Of a DNA stretch of 23,993 bases, positions 1-7,318 are shown in pieces. The notes beneath the pieces were generated by a model that was not told the DNA's origin, did no database searches, and saw nothing but the letters and a program-made list of their open reading frames with translations. The DNA lies in contig JBDSLH010000041.1 in NCBI GenBank assembly GCA_039916485.1, forward strand, positions 1 to 23,993, in the 5' to 3' direction. The DNA is from JAPUDQ01 sp039916485. Lineage in GTDB: Bacteria; Patescibacteriota; Saccharimonadia; Saccharimonadales; Saccharimonadaceae. A program made the translations under genes and the position numbers. Numbering within the stretch: the stretch's first letter is position 1; each line of letters opens with the position of its first letter.

Positions 1-43
1 CTTGTACGTCAGATGTCACTGTACCAATTAATTTCTTAAGCAT
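1..43 (-). CDS. rpsQ: 30S ribosomal protein S17, 5' fragment
   Basis: Only the first 14 codons are in the window and the gene continues past base 1. The reading MLKKLIGTVTSDVQ fits the S17 N-terminus (a K-x-L-x-G-x-V-x-S-D pattern), and position after rpmC is the standard one for S17, a primary 16S rRNA-binding protein. The ATG at 43-41 follows a GGAGG Shine-Dalgarno core (50-54 on the plus strand). The start codon lies inside the end of rpmC, with an 8-base overlap, so translational coupling is likely. Identity rests on the short N-terminus plus context. Confidence 0.85.
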   Translation of the reverse strand, partial: MLKKLIGTVTSDVQ

Positions 44-248
44 TGTCAGCCTCCTTCTTGACGGTCTTGCGACGCGCATTGATCGCTGTGAGCGTCCGAG
101 CTATCTCACGACGTGTGTTATTGACGACACGTGGGTTTGGCAACTCGTTTGCTGCAAGACTGCGGCGCGCATCACTTAGCTCCTGACGGAGCTGAGCAAG
201 CGTATTGTGCAGATCTTTTTCCACTGGTGCGGTTTCTTTCTTTGCCAT
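36..248 (-). CDS. rpmC: 50S ribosomal protein L29
   Basis: 70-aa protein of the usual L29 size, a two-helix protein near the peptide exit tunnel where chaperones and SRP dock. The signature is seen in DLHNTLAQLRQELSDARRSL and then NPRVVNNTRREIARTLTAI, matching the family pattern of an L-x-x-L-r-x-E-L helix followed by N-x-x-x-i-r-x-x-r-R-x-I-A-R. The N-terminus has a few extra residues (MAKKETAPVEK). It starts one base after the rplP stop and overlaps rpsQ by 8 bases, so it is an internal cistron of the ribosomal operon. Confidence 0.95.
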   Translation of the reverse strand: MAKKETAPVEKDLHNTLAQLRQELSDARRSLAANELPNPRVVNNTRREIARTLTAINARRKTVKKEADNA

Positions 249-249
249 T

Positions 250-663
250 TTAGAACTCCTCTCGTTTCACGAATCGGGTTTTAACAGGGAGTTTATGGCT
301 TGCGAGGCGCATTGCTTCGCGAGCTACTTCTTCTGTCACACCTTTCATTTCGAACATAACTGTTCCGGTTTTAACTTTGGCAACAAAGAATTCAGGGTTA
401 CCTTTACCAGAGCCCATCTTTACATCTTGTGGCTTACGGGTAACAGGAGTATGAGGAAAAATACGAATCCAGATCTTACCACCACGTTTGATGTAACGAG
501 TCATAGCTTGACGCGCTGACTCAATCTGTCGTGAAGTGATACGCTCATTAGTGAGGCTTTGGAGTGCGTAATCGCCAAAAGCGATGTAGTGACCTGCAGA
601 CGCTATGCCTTCATTCGTGCCTTTACGGACTTTACGATACTTAGTCTTCTTTGGTAACAACAT
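250..663 (-). CDS. rplP: 50S ribosomal protein L16
   Basis: 137 aa, the normal L16 length. L16 binds 23S/5S rRNA near the A-site and contacts tRNA. The opening MLLPKKTKYRKVRKG, the central ITSRQIESARQAMTRYIKRG, the FPHTPVTRKP segment and the GSGKGNPEFFVAKVKTG loop are family hallmarks; the GKG loop reaches towards the peptidyl-transferase centre. The gene starts 3 bases after rpsC stops, and its Shine-Dalgarno (GAGAGGAG) lies inside the last codons of rpsC, so the two are probably coupled. Confidence 0.97.
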   Translation of the reverse strand: MLLPKKTKYRKVRKGTNEGIASAGHYIAFGDYALQSLTNERITSRQIESARQAMTRYIKRGGKIWIRIFPHTPVTRKPQDVKMGSGKGNPEFFVAKVKTGTVMFEMKGVTEEVAREAMRLASHKLPVKTRFVKREEF

Positions 664-666
664 GGC

Positions 667-1299
667 TTAACTCCTCTCTCCCTTGTAGATCCATACTTTC
701 ACACCGATGATTCCAGCACCTGGCTGCATCGCTCGTGCACAGTGATAATCAATATCAGCGCGGAGTGTGTGAAGTGGAACAGATCCTAGAATAATCTTTT
801 CACGACGGCTCATTTCTGCTCCGTTGAGACGACCGGCTACCTCGATACGAATACCTTTAGCTCCAGCGTTCATCGTGTTTTGAGCAGACATCTTAGTCGC
901 TCGGCGGAAGTTGATACGACGCTCAAGTTGGCGTGCAATGTTCTCAGCCACAATCTTTGCTGCAAGCTCAGGACGCTTAACCTCTTCGATGTTTACACGG
1001 ACGGTTGTCTGCATAATCTTTTCAATATCGTTCTTAATCTCAGCAACACCTGAACCGCCGCGCCCGATCACAACACCTGCTTTTGCGGTATGGATAGTTA
1101 CGGTTGTCATGTTAGCAGAACGTTCGATGTCAATCTGATTGATAACTGCTCGTGTAGCAAATCGAGATTCGATTGCTTTACGAACACGGATGTCTTGACC
1201 GAGCCAGCTTGCGAAATCACGTTTGCCACTAAACCACTTGCTACGCCAGTCTTTGCTGACCTGGAGTCGCATGCTAATAGGATTTACTTTTTGACCCAT
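667..1299 (-). CDS. rpsC: 30S ribosomal protein S3
   Basis: 210 aa. It begins MGQKVNPISMRL, the canonical S3 start, and has a type II KH domain with GVVIGRGGSGV at about residues 75-85, followed by the C-terminal domain with GRLNGAEMSRRE and VPLHTLRADIDY. S3 sits at the mRNA entry tunnel and has helicase activity together with S4 and S5. The start codon overlaps the rplV stop in a TAATG junction, preceded by AGGAG inside the rplV 3' end. Confidence 0.97.
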   Translation of the reverse strand: MGQKVNPISMRLQVSKDWRSKWFSGKRDFASWLGQDIRVRKAIESRFATRAVINQIDIERSANMTTVTIHTAKAGVVIGRGGSGVAEIKNDIEKIMQTTVRVNIEEVKRPELAAKIVAENIARQLERRINFRRATKMSAQNTMNAGAKGIRIEVAGRLNGAEMSRREKIILGSVPLHTLRADIDYHCARAMQPGAGIIGVKVWIYKGERS

Positions 1300-1715
1300 T
1301 ACTTTGTCTCCTTCTTGGTTGACACTGTTGTCTTAGTAGTAGCTGCAGCTTTCGCTGGAGTCTTAATCTTCTTTTCTCCACTAACGAGTACGGTAATATG
1401 GGAAGATTTTTTCTCGTATGGTTTTGCTCGACCCATTGCGCCTGCGCGGAATCGTTTCAAACGAGGTCCTGCGCTGACCATAATCGTGTCGAGTACGAGT
1501 GATTTTTCATCTAGGCCGTCGTTGTTAAGAGCATTTGCTTTCGCACTTGCAATAACTTTAGCGACAACTTTTGCTGCACGGCGAGGCGTGTGACTGAGAA
1601 TAATCATTGCATCAGCAATGGTGCGACCGCGCACGAGGCTTGCGACTTCACCAACTTTACGTGGTGTCATAGAAACACCGCGTGCAACCGCTTTGGTCTT
1701 AAGGATATCAGCCAT
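1299..1715 (-). CDS. rplV: 50S ribosomal protein L22
   Basis: 138 aa. L22 lines the exit tunnel with its beta-hairpin. The start, including VSMTPRKVGEVASLVRGRTIADAMIIL, and the hairpin region DTIMVSAGPRLKRFRAGAMGRA with the conserved RA-x-GRA tip identify it. The C-terminus is extended by a low-complexity Ala/Thr/Lys tail (about residues 118-138, ending in KKETK). The last bases, AGGAGACAAAGTAATGG, hold both the ribosome-binding site and the start of rpsC. Confidence 0.96.
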   Translation of the reverse strand: MADILKTKAVARGVSMTPRKVGEVASLVRGRTIADAMIILSHTPRRAAKVVAKVIASAKANALNNDGLDEKSLVLDTIMVSAGPRLKRFRAGAMGRAKPYEKKSSHITVLVSGEKKIKTPAKAAATTKTTVSTKKETK

Positions 1716-1981
1716 TACTTCTTATCCTTTCCACCGTGACGACGGAACTTACGTGTTGGAGAAAACTCACCGAGTTTGTGGCCAACCATGTTTTCGGATA
1801 CATATACAGGGACGTGTACACGACCGTTATGTACGGCGATTGTACGGCCAACCATATCTGGTGTAATCGTACTTGCACGCGCCCAAGTCTTAATGACCGT
1901 ACGGTCGTCAGCCCCAAGAGCCGCCACTTTCTTAGCGAGCTTGAAGTCGACGAATGGTCCTTTTTTGAGTGATCGACTCAT
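1715..1981 (-). CDS. rpsS: 30S ribosomal protein S19
   Basis: 88 aa, standard length. MSRSLKKGPFVD at the start, the central RASTITPDMVGRTIAVHNGR and the tail GHKLGEFSPTRKFRRHGG are essentially the family consensus. S19 lies in the 30S head, forms a complex with S13 and contacts the A-site finger. The gene starts 3 bases after the rplB stop and overlaps the rplV start by one base (TAATG). Confidence 0.98.
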   Translation of the reverse strand: MSRSLKKGPFVDFKLAKKVAALGADDRTVIKTWARASTITPDMVGRTIAVHNGRVHVPVYVSENMVGHKLGEFSPTRKFRRHGGKDKK

Positions 1982-1984
1982 ATA

Positions 1985-2824
1985 CTACCTCTTCCTCTTC
2001 GCTTCATGGCGAGTCTTAATGATATCTTTATCTGTACTCTTGCGTCGTCGTGTACGGTATCCAAGTGTCAGTTGACCCCATGGAGTACGAGGTGCTTTAC
2101 CTGTACCATGTCGTCCACCGTCACCACCACCATGCGGGTGATCTACAGCGTTCATAACAACACCACGAACACCAGGGCGAATACCCTTGCGTCGATTACG
2201 CCCGGCAGAACCGATTTTCACGTTTTGATGTTGCTCATTACCGACAACTCCAAGGCTTGCCATACATTCAACGCGGAACTTACGAACTTCACCTGAAGGC
2301 ATACGAACTTGTGCGTAGTCGCCTTCTTTAGCCATAAGCTGTGCTTTGGTGCCTGCAGAGCGAACCATCTGGCCACCTTTGCCGGCTTGGATTTCAATTC
2401 CGTAGATTTGAGAACCAACTGGAATGTTTGCAAGTGGCAAGCGGTTCCCGGCTTCGACAGGTGCTGTTGAGCCACTTTCGATCTTGGTACCTATTTTCAT
2501 GTCACGGGATGCGAGAATGTAGTGGTAGAGACCATATTGATCTTTGATACGTGCGATACGTGCGCTACGGTTTGGATCGTACTCAATTTGCTCAACGACT
2601 GCCGATGTGCCTGCGGAAAGTTGATGATTCATCAAACGATACATTCGCTTAACACCACCACCACGGTGACGAGTAGTGATACGACCTTGGTTATTACGAC
2701 CAGCGGTTGATTTCTTGATCTTTATCAGGCTTTTGAGCGGCTTTTTGGTAGTAATGTCAGAAAAGTCCTGAGATGTCATACCACGACGGCCAGGTGTCGT
2801 TGGTTTGTATGCTTTAATAGCCAT
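1985..2824 (-). CDS. rplB: 50S ribosomal protein L2
   Basis: 279 aa. L2 is a primary 23S rRNA-binding protein needed for subunit joining and peptidyl-transferase activity. The sequence shows the N-terminal TPGRRGMT, the RNA-binding core with GRNNQGRITTRHRGGGVKR, and the C-terminal NAVDHPHGGGDGGRHG loop carrying the near-invariant His equivalent to E. coli H229. It starts directly on the rplW stop (TAATG), with AGGAG eight bases upstream of the ATG. Confidence 0.98.
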   Translation of the reverse strand: MAIKAYKPTTPGRRGMTSQDFSDITTKKPLKSLIKIKKSTAGRNNQGRITTRHRGGGVKRMYRLMNHQLSAGTSAVVEQIEYDPNRSARIARIKDQYGLYHYILASRDMKIGTKIESGSTAPVEAGNRLPLANIPVGSQIYGIEIQAGKGGQMVRSAGTKAQLMAKEGDYAQVRMPSGEVRKFRVECMASLGVVGNEQHQNVKIGSAGRNRRKGIRPGVRGVVMNAVDHPHGGGDGGRHGTGKAPRTPWGQLTLGYRTRRRKSTDKDIIKTRHEAKRKR

Positions 2825-3123
2825 TACTTTGTCTCCTCCTCTTTAAAGAGTTCAATCGAACCTTTGCTGAGGGTTACATATGCTTTCTTAGTATCAGTAC
2901 GTTTTGCTCGACCTGGGTTTTGGCGTTTGCCACGGAATGCGCGAACTTTTTTGCCTGTCTGGAGTACAGTACGAACGTCTTTAACAACGACGCCTTCGTA
3001 TTGTGCATGGACTGCTTTGATAATCTCTGCTTTGTTAGACAAAAGCGGAACAGTAAACACATATGTGCCTTGCTGGCTTTGAGCATATGCCTTCTCGGTC
3101 ATTCGAGGGATCAAGGTAACCAT
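2824..3123 (-). CDS. rplW: 50S ribosomal protein L23
   Basis: 99 aa with the start placed at 3123. L23 is the main docking site for trigger factor and SRP at the tunnel exit. Family features are LIPRMTEKAYAQ at the start, FTVPLLSNKAEIIKAV, and the loop VRAFRGKRQNPGRAKRTDTKKAYVTL. The frame is open up to 3159, but the internal ATG is preferred: it forms the same TAATG overlap with rplD seen at the neighbouring junctions, is preceded by AGGAG with 8-nt spacing, and gives the family N-terminus. The longer form would overlap rplD by 37 bases. Confidence 0.95.
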   Translation of the reverse strand: MVTLIPRMTEKAYAQSQQGTYVFTVPLLSNKAEIIKAVHAQYEGVVVKDVRTVLQTGKKVRAFRGKRQNPGRAKRTDTKKAYVTLSKGSIELFKEEETK

Positions 3124-3746
3124 TACTTTGTCTCCTTTGCTGCAATAGGCTTCAGCCATGCTTCGATAGCTGTTATAGCTTTTGGAGTCATGATAATCGA
3201 ATCAGCGTTGAGGATATGAAAGACACTCAAGTACGTCGCACGAACAAGCAATATACTTTGGATGTTCTTAGTTGCACGGAGTAACTCTGGAGTCTTTTCA
3301 TCAACAACCATTAGGACGCGTCGAGTTTCAGCGAGTTTTTGCTTTGACAAGAAGTCAGCCATATCACGAGTTTTGCCAGTTGATTTAACGTCAACAATAG
3401 TGATTGTTTTGTCCTTGTTTGCGAGACTTAGTGCCTGTCTCAGTGCCACACGTTTTGCACTGGTTGATAGTTTCTTAGTGTAATTTTCGATACCGAGTGG
3501 TCCAAAGACGATACCACCGCCACGCCAGATAGGGTTTCGTGAGCTACCAAATCGTGCGCGACCAGTACCCTTTTGTTTCCATGGTTTCTTACCACCACCA
3601 CTGACTTCACCGCGACGCTTTGTAACGGCACTTGATAGGCGCTGGGCAGCGAGGTGTGAATCATATGCGAGCTTAAGGAGCTCGTGATTTGTGACTTCGA
3701 CGCCAAAGACGTCTTTGCTTAGTTTAGGAGTTGTAGTTTCAGCCAT
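3123..3746 (-). CDS. rplD: 50S ribosomal protein L4
   Basis: 207 aa, normal length. The tunnel-loop signature KKPWKQKGTGRARFGSSRNPIW (about residues 53-74) and VFGP are clear, followed by the alpha/beta domain with TYLSVFHILNADSIIMT near the C-terminus. In E. coli L4 also represses its own S10 operon by binding the mRNA leader; this is relevant here because a structured leader precedes rplC. It starts on the rplC stop (TAATG), and its C-terminal codons ETK-stop embed the rplW ribosome-binding site. Confidence 0.97.
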   Translation of the reverse strand: MAETTTPKLSKDVFGVEVTNHELLKLAYDSHLAAQRLSSAVTKRRGEVSGGGKKPWKQKGTGRARFGSSRNPIWRGGGIVFGPLGIENYTKKLSTSAKRVALRQALSLANKDKTITIVDVKSTGKTRDMADFLSKQKLAETRRVLMVVDEKTPELLRATKNIQSILLVRATYLSVFHILNADSIIMTPKAITAIEAWLKPIAAKETK

Positions 3747-4360
3747 TATGCCATCCCTCCTATAGTTACGATGCCACGTCGAGGACCAGGTACCGCACCT
3801 TTGAGGCCGATGAGGTTGTCCTCGAGGTCAACGTAAGCAACCGTGAGGTTGCGGACGGTAACTTGCTCGTGACCCATCTGTCCTGCCATTCGCTTACCCT
3901 TGAAAATTTTCTGTGGGTACATCGAACCGATAGAACCAGGTTTACGAACGTTTCCGTTACCACCGTGAGTGTTTTTAGAAGTATTAAAGTTGTGTCGTTT
4001 AACCGTACCAGCAAAACCTTTACCTTTGCTAGTACCAGTTACGTCGACATTGTCGCCAACAGCAAAAACAGTGACGTCAAATGCGTCACCGATCTTGATA
4101 TCAGTAGGGAGCTCAGACACGCGAACTTCTTGAATGACTTTTGGAGTCATACCAGACTTCTTGACGTGTCCCGCTACGGCCTTGCTCAGGTTCTTACCCG
4201 ATCCATACCCGATTTGCACAGCAGCGTAGCCGTCAGATTCGACGGTTTTCACCTGAGTAACCATGCATGGGCCGGCTTGGATAAGTGTTACAGGAATCAT
4301 AACACCATCCTCTCCGAGGATCTGGGTCATACCAATCTTGGTACCGAGGAGAGTTTTCAT
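3746..4360 (-). CDS. rplC: 50S ribosomal protein L3
   Basis: 204 aa. L3 starts large-subunit assembly and reaches the peptidyl-transferase centre with its central loop. MKTLLGTKIGMTQIL at the start and GTSKGKGFAGTVKRHNF, followed by HGG and KPGSIG, are diagnostic. The residue methylated by PrmB in E. coli (Gln in GFQG) is Ala here (GFAG). It is the first gene of the operon: a promoter and hairpin leader lie upstream, and AAAAGGA precedes the ATG. Unlike the canonical order, rpsJ is not adjacent but about 3.5 kb upstream. Confidence 0.97.
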   Translation of the reverse strand: MKTLLGTKIGMTQILGEDGVMIPVTLIQAGPCMVTQVKTVESDGYAAVQIGYGSGKNLSKAVAGHVKKSGMTPKVIQEVRVSELPTDIKIGDAFDVTVFAVGDNVDVTGTSKGKGFAGTVKRHNFNTSKNTHGGNGNVRKPGSIGSMYPQKIFKGKRMAGQMGHEQVTVRNLTVAYVDLEDNLIGLKGAVPGPRRGIVTIGGMA

Positions 4361-4383
4361 CTCTTGTCCTTTTCCATTTAAAA

Positions 4384-4434
4384 TTCTTGGTGGCTGGCAG
4401 TATCAGAGGTGCTGACTTACCAATTCACCAAGAA
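4384..4434 (-). promoter_or_regulatory. Structured 5' leader hairpin of the rplC operon
   Basis: In the minus-strand transcript, TTCTTGGTG (4434-4426) pairs perfectly with CACCAAGAA (4392-4384). Inside, GTCAG (4416-4412) pairs with CTGAT (4406-4402, one G-U pair) around a CACCT loop. The two-tier hairpin lies between the predicted transcription start (about 4457) and the Shine-Dalgarno of rplC. Such a structure fits autogenous control by a ribosomal protein (L4 is the precedent in E. coli), but this is inferred from the fold and position alone. Confidence 0.6.
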
Positions 4435-4463
4435 AACTAATATTTTTCTAAAGTTACCAAAGA

Positions 4464-4493
4464 ATTGTAACAGATTACGACCACTGTTGTCAA
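4464..4493 (-). promoter_or_regulatory. Promoter of the rplC-rpsQ operon
   Basis: TTGACA (4493-4488), an 18-bp spacer and TACAAT (4469-4464), preceded by TG-n as in extended -10 promoters. The predicted start is near 4457, giving a leader of about 97 nt. The -35 box begins only 7 bases past the stop codon of the upstream gene and no terminator separates them, so read-through from that gene is also possible. Confidence 0.8.
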
Positions 4494-4499
4494 GAATTA

Positions 4500-5417
4500 T
4501 TAGCTCGATAGATCAGTGATATACCTATTGATTGAGGCTTGTGTACTCGCAACGAGTGTTCGTAACCCACTAGATACCGTCCGCAAATCCGAATATCGTT
4601 CACTGAGAGTTTTTTCCGCTGCCGTAAAGCTTTCTGCATTACGGCTATTATTTGCTTCAGCGAGTGCCACCCATCCATCTCGAGCCGCACTAGACTTAGC
4701 AACGATTTCTGCATGTGTTGATCGCACCATCTCTGGAGGAGTTATTTTTTCAAGTGCTGTAACTCCTTCGTCCCATGCTGTTCTATACTCTCCTATAGCT
4801 GCAAATTCGCCACTTGTCTGAGCTGCAAGTGCTGTACCTAGAGCACCATCGACACTATCAATATATTGAGCAAGCGCTTTCATATCATCGAGTGATAATT
4901 GTAGCTTTTTATACGTAGCGGCAGTATTCTGACAATCAACACGTGCCCGCTTCGCTGGTCCATACCAACTCGCCACATCAATGCCTTGCACGCGACAATC
5001 TGTGGGGGCTGACAGTGAACTCCGCAGCGAACTTACAACGTCTTTAGTCAAGGTGTCAGCACTTGAAGTTTGCTTGCTTCGTTCAAAAATGCTGCGTTTC
5101 ATGGTTGTTGTCTGTCGTTCGTAGTCGCGTTTGGTACTATCAGCAGTCACAAGACCGATGAGTAACATAATAGCGATGATACCTACTAGTATCAGAGCAG
5201 CTTTTTTGCCCAAAGATGTCATCCTCGGGCTCCAACGTCTTGTAGCTGGTTGTTCTTGAAACTTGGGCTTACTAACTACAATAGGCTTTGTTGTGTTTGA
5301 GGGTTGCGGCGTTGTTACGGATTTTGGTTGGGCTTTTTTTGCGCCAAGTGGTATTTTTTCTACAACCTCATCCTTAACCCGCATCTTTTTTCCATGACGA
5401 TTTGTGTACTCACTCAT
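4500..5417 (-). CDS. Single-pass membrane protein with helical outer domain, function unknown
   Basis: 305 aa, not recognised as a named family. Residues 1-70 form a basic, Pro/Lys/Thr-rich, probably disordered cytoplasmic tail; residues 73-92 are one transmembrane helix (AALILVGIIAIMLLIGLV). The remaining ~210 residues are predicted outside the membrane and are mostly helical (Ala/Ser/Leu/Glu-rich), with two cysteines (C140, C161) that could form a disulfide. The ATG overlaps the stop of the upstream secreted protein gene in an ATGA junction, so the two are very probably co-translated and may act together at the envelope. The rplC promoter follows directly. Confidence 0.8.
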   Translation of the reverse strand: MSEYTNRHGKKMRVKDEVVEKIPLGAKKAQPKSVTTPQPSNTTKPIVVSKPKFQEQPATRRWSPRMTSLGKKAALILVGIIAIMLLIGLVTADSTKRDYERQTTTMKRSIFERSKQTSSADTLTKDVVSSLRSSLSAPTDCRVQGIDVASWYGPAKRARVDCQNTAATYKKLQLSLDDMKALAQYIDSVDGALGTALAAQTSGEFAAIGEYRTAWDEGVTALEKITPPEMVRSTHAEIVAKSSAARDGWVALAEANNSRNAESFTAAEKTLSERYSDLRTVSSGLRTLVASTQASINRYITDLSS

Positions 5418-6124
5418 GAGCGTATTCCGAGCTTAGGAGAATACATCTCACCAGATTGTGGCCATGCATTTGGTGTACAGCCTTGCATATCCATAGATTG
5501 TTGCTGCATCACAGGTGCGGCTTGACCGGCTGCACTACAATATCTGTGTCCGTGTCCAAGCCAATGACCTGTTTCGTGGTTAATAACCATCTGTCTATAA
5601 CTGGCGAGATCGCCGCCAGCCCCTGACCACGATGGTGTTCCGTTGATCCATCGATCTTGGTTGATTACCACAGCACTGCCGACGTTACAGCTGTAGGTCG
5701 AATCACAGCCATCCGCTGAAAAAGTTGTCATTTGAGAGGCTTCACTCAAAAACATAGTAAAGTCACCCCCGCTCTCAACTTCACGAAAACTTACGCCGAG
5801 TCGAGTCCAACCACGGCCATCGTTCAATGTTGCGTTTACGACGCTTTTAAATTCAGAGAGATCCGCAGTAACCGTTCCACGGGTTGTCACTGCATATGTA
5901 ACCACGCGTGCCGCGGAAGGAGCGGGAGCAAGCCATGAAGGGGTCGCAAGCTTAGGCACGGTTGCTTCAGACAAAAGTCCAATATCGTCATATACCCGAG
6001 GTGCTACACACCACGGTGACTTGGTTGGATCGCATTCTGCAGTATTATCTGCCGCATAGACAAGCGACGCTGATATAAAACCACCGCAGAGAATGGTTGC
6101 GATTGCTAGCCATAATCGCTTCAT
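5414..6124 (-). CDS. Secreted DUF3152-like metzincin-type zinc protein
   Basis: 236 aa. An N-terminal signal peptide (basic KR, hydrophobic stretch, probable cleavage after VYA at residue 24) sends it outside. The catalytic-type motif HETGHWLGHGH at 183-193 matches the metzincin pattern HExxHxxGxxH (ligands H183, H187, H193; general base E184), and APVM with M206 could be the Met-turn. DGRGWTRLGVSF at 102-113, a CN-x-G-x-x-VVIN stretch and QGCTPNAWP recall the DUF3152 family common in Actinobacteria. Several paired cysteines suit an extracytoplasmic fold. Protease activity is plausible but unproven. The ATGA overlap with the 305-aa gene indicates an operon, and the TGA stop shows that TGA is not recoded here. 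A weak -10 (TACACT) lies 6 nt before the ATG. Confidence 0.85.
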   Translation of the reverse strand: MKRLWLAIATILCGGFISASLVYAADNTAECDPTKSPWCVAPRVYDDIGLLSEATVPKLATPSWLAPAPSAARVVTYAVTTRGTVTADLSEFKSVVNATLNDGRGWTRLGVSFREVESGGDFTMFLSEASQMTTFSADGCDSTYSCNVGSAVVINQDRWINGTPSWSGAGGDLASYRQMVINHETGHWLGHGHRYCSAAGQAAPVMQQQSMDMQGCTPNAWPQSGEMYSPKLGIRS

Positions 6125-6200
6125 ATACTTAGTGTACAGTATCGACGCTATTCGGACTACAAGGCAATGAACCGCTGAATACTCAAAGAACCTACGAAAA

Positions 6201-6215
6201 TGGTATGATTATTTC
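6201..6215 (+). promoter_or_regulatory. Extended -10 promoter giving a leaderless vanY-like mRNA
   Basis: TG-g-TATGAT (TG at 6201-6202, -10 at 6204-6209) ends 6 nt before the ATG at 6216, so the predicted transcription start falls on or next to the start codon. No clear -35 or Shine-Dalgarno is present, consistent with an extended -10 promoter and a leaderless message. Confidence 0.6.
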
Positions 6216-7031
6216 ATGCGTCGCGAACAAACACCCCAAGCATCAACTTCTTGGACAACACTTGTGCTATTTACAATTATATTGGCAGTTATAGGATGGT
6301 ATGTTGTCTTTACTTCTCGTGGAATTGACCTTTCTATAGAGGAATCCCAAAAAATGGATGAATCGTCCCTTACAGCATCAACTATGTCTGTTGATCTTGG
6401 CGCAGGAAAACCCGTGTACCTCCCAACACTTTCCCAGTTAGCACCAAATAATAGTTGGATGTATGTATCCAAAAATACCCCTCTGTCTGCAGAGTATAAA
6501 CCTGAGAAACTACAAGATATTACCCTGCCGAGGGCAGACAAAGACATTGCTATGAAACTGCGAGCAGACGTCCAGGCTAACTTAAAAACCTTATTTGATG
6601 CCGCAAAAGGAGACGAATATGATCTCATGGTATCGAGTGCATATCGTTCAATTAGCGACCAACAAAAGCTCCTCGACAATACCATTCGGACAAATGGTGA
6701 GATCTTCGCCAGCAGCTACGTACTTGCGCCTGGTGCAAGTGAGCACCACACTGGTTATGCACTTGATGTAACTGATGCTTCGACTGCATGCACACTTGAC
6801 TCAGACGACTGCATTCTTTCGCCATCTACGGCCGCGTGGATAGCAGATAACGCTCATATATTCGGATTTATTGTGCGATATCCTAGTGGTAAGGAAGCCA
6901 TTACTGGCATATCTCACGAACCATGGCACCTACGGTATGTTGGAGTTGTACTTGCAACGCAACTGTATGAAACAGATGCTACGTTTGATGAATTTATAGA
7001 AGTGGTTGCGCCGGGTCGAGTTTCTAGATAA
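6216..7031 (+). CDS. Membrane-anchored D-alanyl-D-alanine carboxypeptidase, VanY/M15B family
   Basis: 271 aa. A short cytoplasmic N-terminus is followed by one transmembrane anchor (about residues 13-33), a linker and an outward-facing M15B peptidase domain (about 105-255). The family motifs are complete: SAYRS (141-145), SEHHTGYALDV (175-185, zinc ligands H177 and D184) and HEPWHLRYVG (234-243, catalytic E235 and zinc ligand H238). The enzyme should remove the terminal D-Ala from peptidoglycan stem peptides and so limit cross-linking. C192 and C199 may form a disulfide. It diverges from the metzincin gene and converges on a small membrane gene, overlapping its end by 8 bases. A role in vancomycin resistance is not implied without vanHAX-type partners. 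Confidence 0.92.
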   Translation: MRREQTPQASTSWTTLVLFTIILAVIGWYVVFTSRGIDLSIEESQKMDESSLTASTMSVDLGAGKPVYLPTLSQLAPNNSWMYVSKNTPLSAEYKPEKLQDITLPRADKDIAMKLRADVQANLKTLFDAAKGDEYDLMVSSAYRSISDQQKLLDNTIRTNGEIFASSYVLAPGASEHHTGYALDVTDASTACTLDSDDCILSPSTAAWIADNAHIFGFIVRYPSGKEAITGISHEPWHLRYVGVVLATQLYETDATFDEFIEVVAPGRVSR

Positions 7032-7299
7032 CTATTCCAGTTGGTAAAAAGAAACTAAATATTGCAAAAATAATGAGAACTACATACTCAATCTTACGGT
7101 CAATTTGCAGTTTGTCATGACTAGCAATCAGTAGTCCGAGTATCAATCCTATTGGAAATGCAGATACGGTAAATGGACCTAGCTCCAGTGGACTTGCAAA
7201 GCGAATCCATAGTGAGCCTAAGACGATGTACAGCATTATTTTTAGAAAATAAAATCCGTTGGATTCTTCAGATGTGTTTGTTTTTTGTGATTTTTTCAT
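7024..7299 (-). CDS. Small membrane protein with three transmembrane segments, function unknown
   Basis: 91 aa, not recognised. After a polar N-terminus (MKKSQKTNTSEES) there are three hydrophobic segments at about residues 17-35, 44-60 and 71-91, the last running to the C-terminus. The ATG is preceded by AGGA at 7-nt spacing. The 3' end overlaps the convergent vanY-like gene by 8 bases with no terminator between them. It could be transcribed with the YtxH-like gene upstream, through a 13-bp hairpin that lies in the gap. Confidence 0.7.
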   Translation of the reverse strand: MKKSQKTNTSEESNGFYFLKIMLYIVLGSLWIRFASPLELGPFTVSAFPIGLILGLLIASHDKLQIDRKIEYVVLIIFAIFSFFLPTGIVI

Positions 7300-7318
7300 T
7301 ACTTAATCCTATCATATA

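Noticed and set aside
1090..1593. Long plus-strand frame opposite rpsC and rplV (167 codons)
   Set aside because: It lies entirely over two certain ribosomal protein genes, has no family resemblance, and antisense frames of this size recur opposite the conserved genes in this window.
3863..4381. Plus-strand frame of 172 codons opposite rplC
   Set aside because: Antisense shadow of a highly conserved gene, rich in Ser/Thr/Val in the way expected from reverse-reading L3 codons; no ribosome-binding site or promoter.
5414..5417. Recoding of TGA (as glycine in some Patescibacteria)
   Set aside because: The TGA here ends the metzincin gene inside a tight ATGA overlap, and all other genes read correctly with standard stops, so code 11 applies.
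6209..6685. Minus-strand frame of 158 codons opposite the vanY-like gene
   Set aside because: The plus strand carries the complete M15B active site, so this is its antisense shadow.
6216..7031. Vancomycin-resistance cluster
   Set aside because: Only a VanY-like carboxypeptidase is present; no VanH, VanA-type ligase or VanX is nearby, and such enzymes are common in ordinary wall metabolism.
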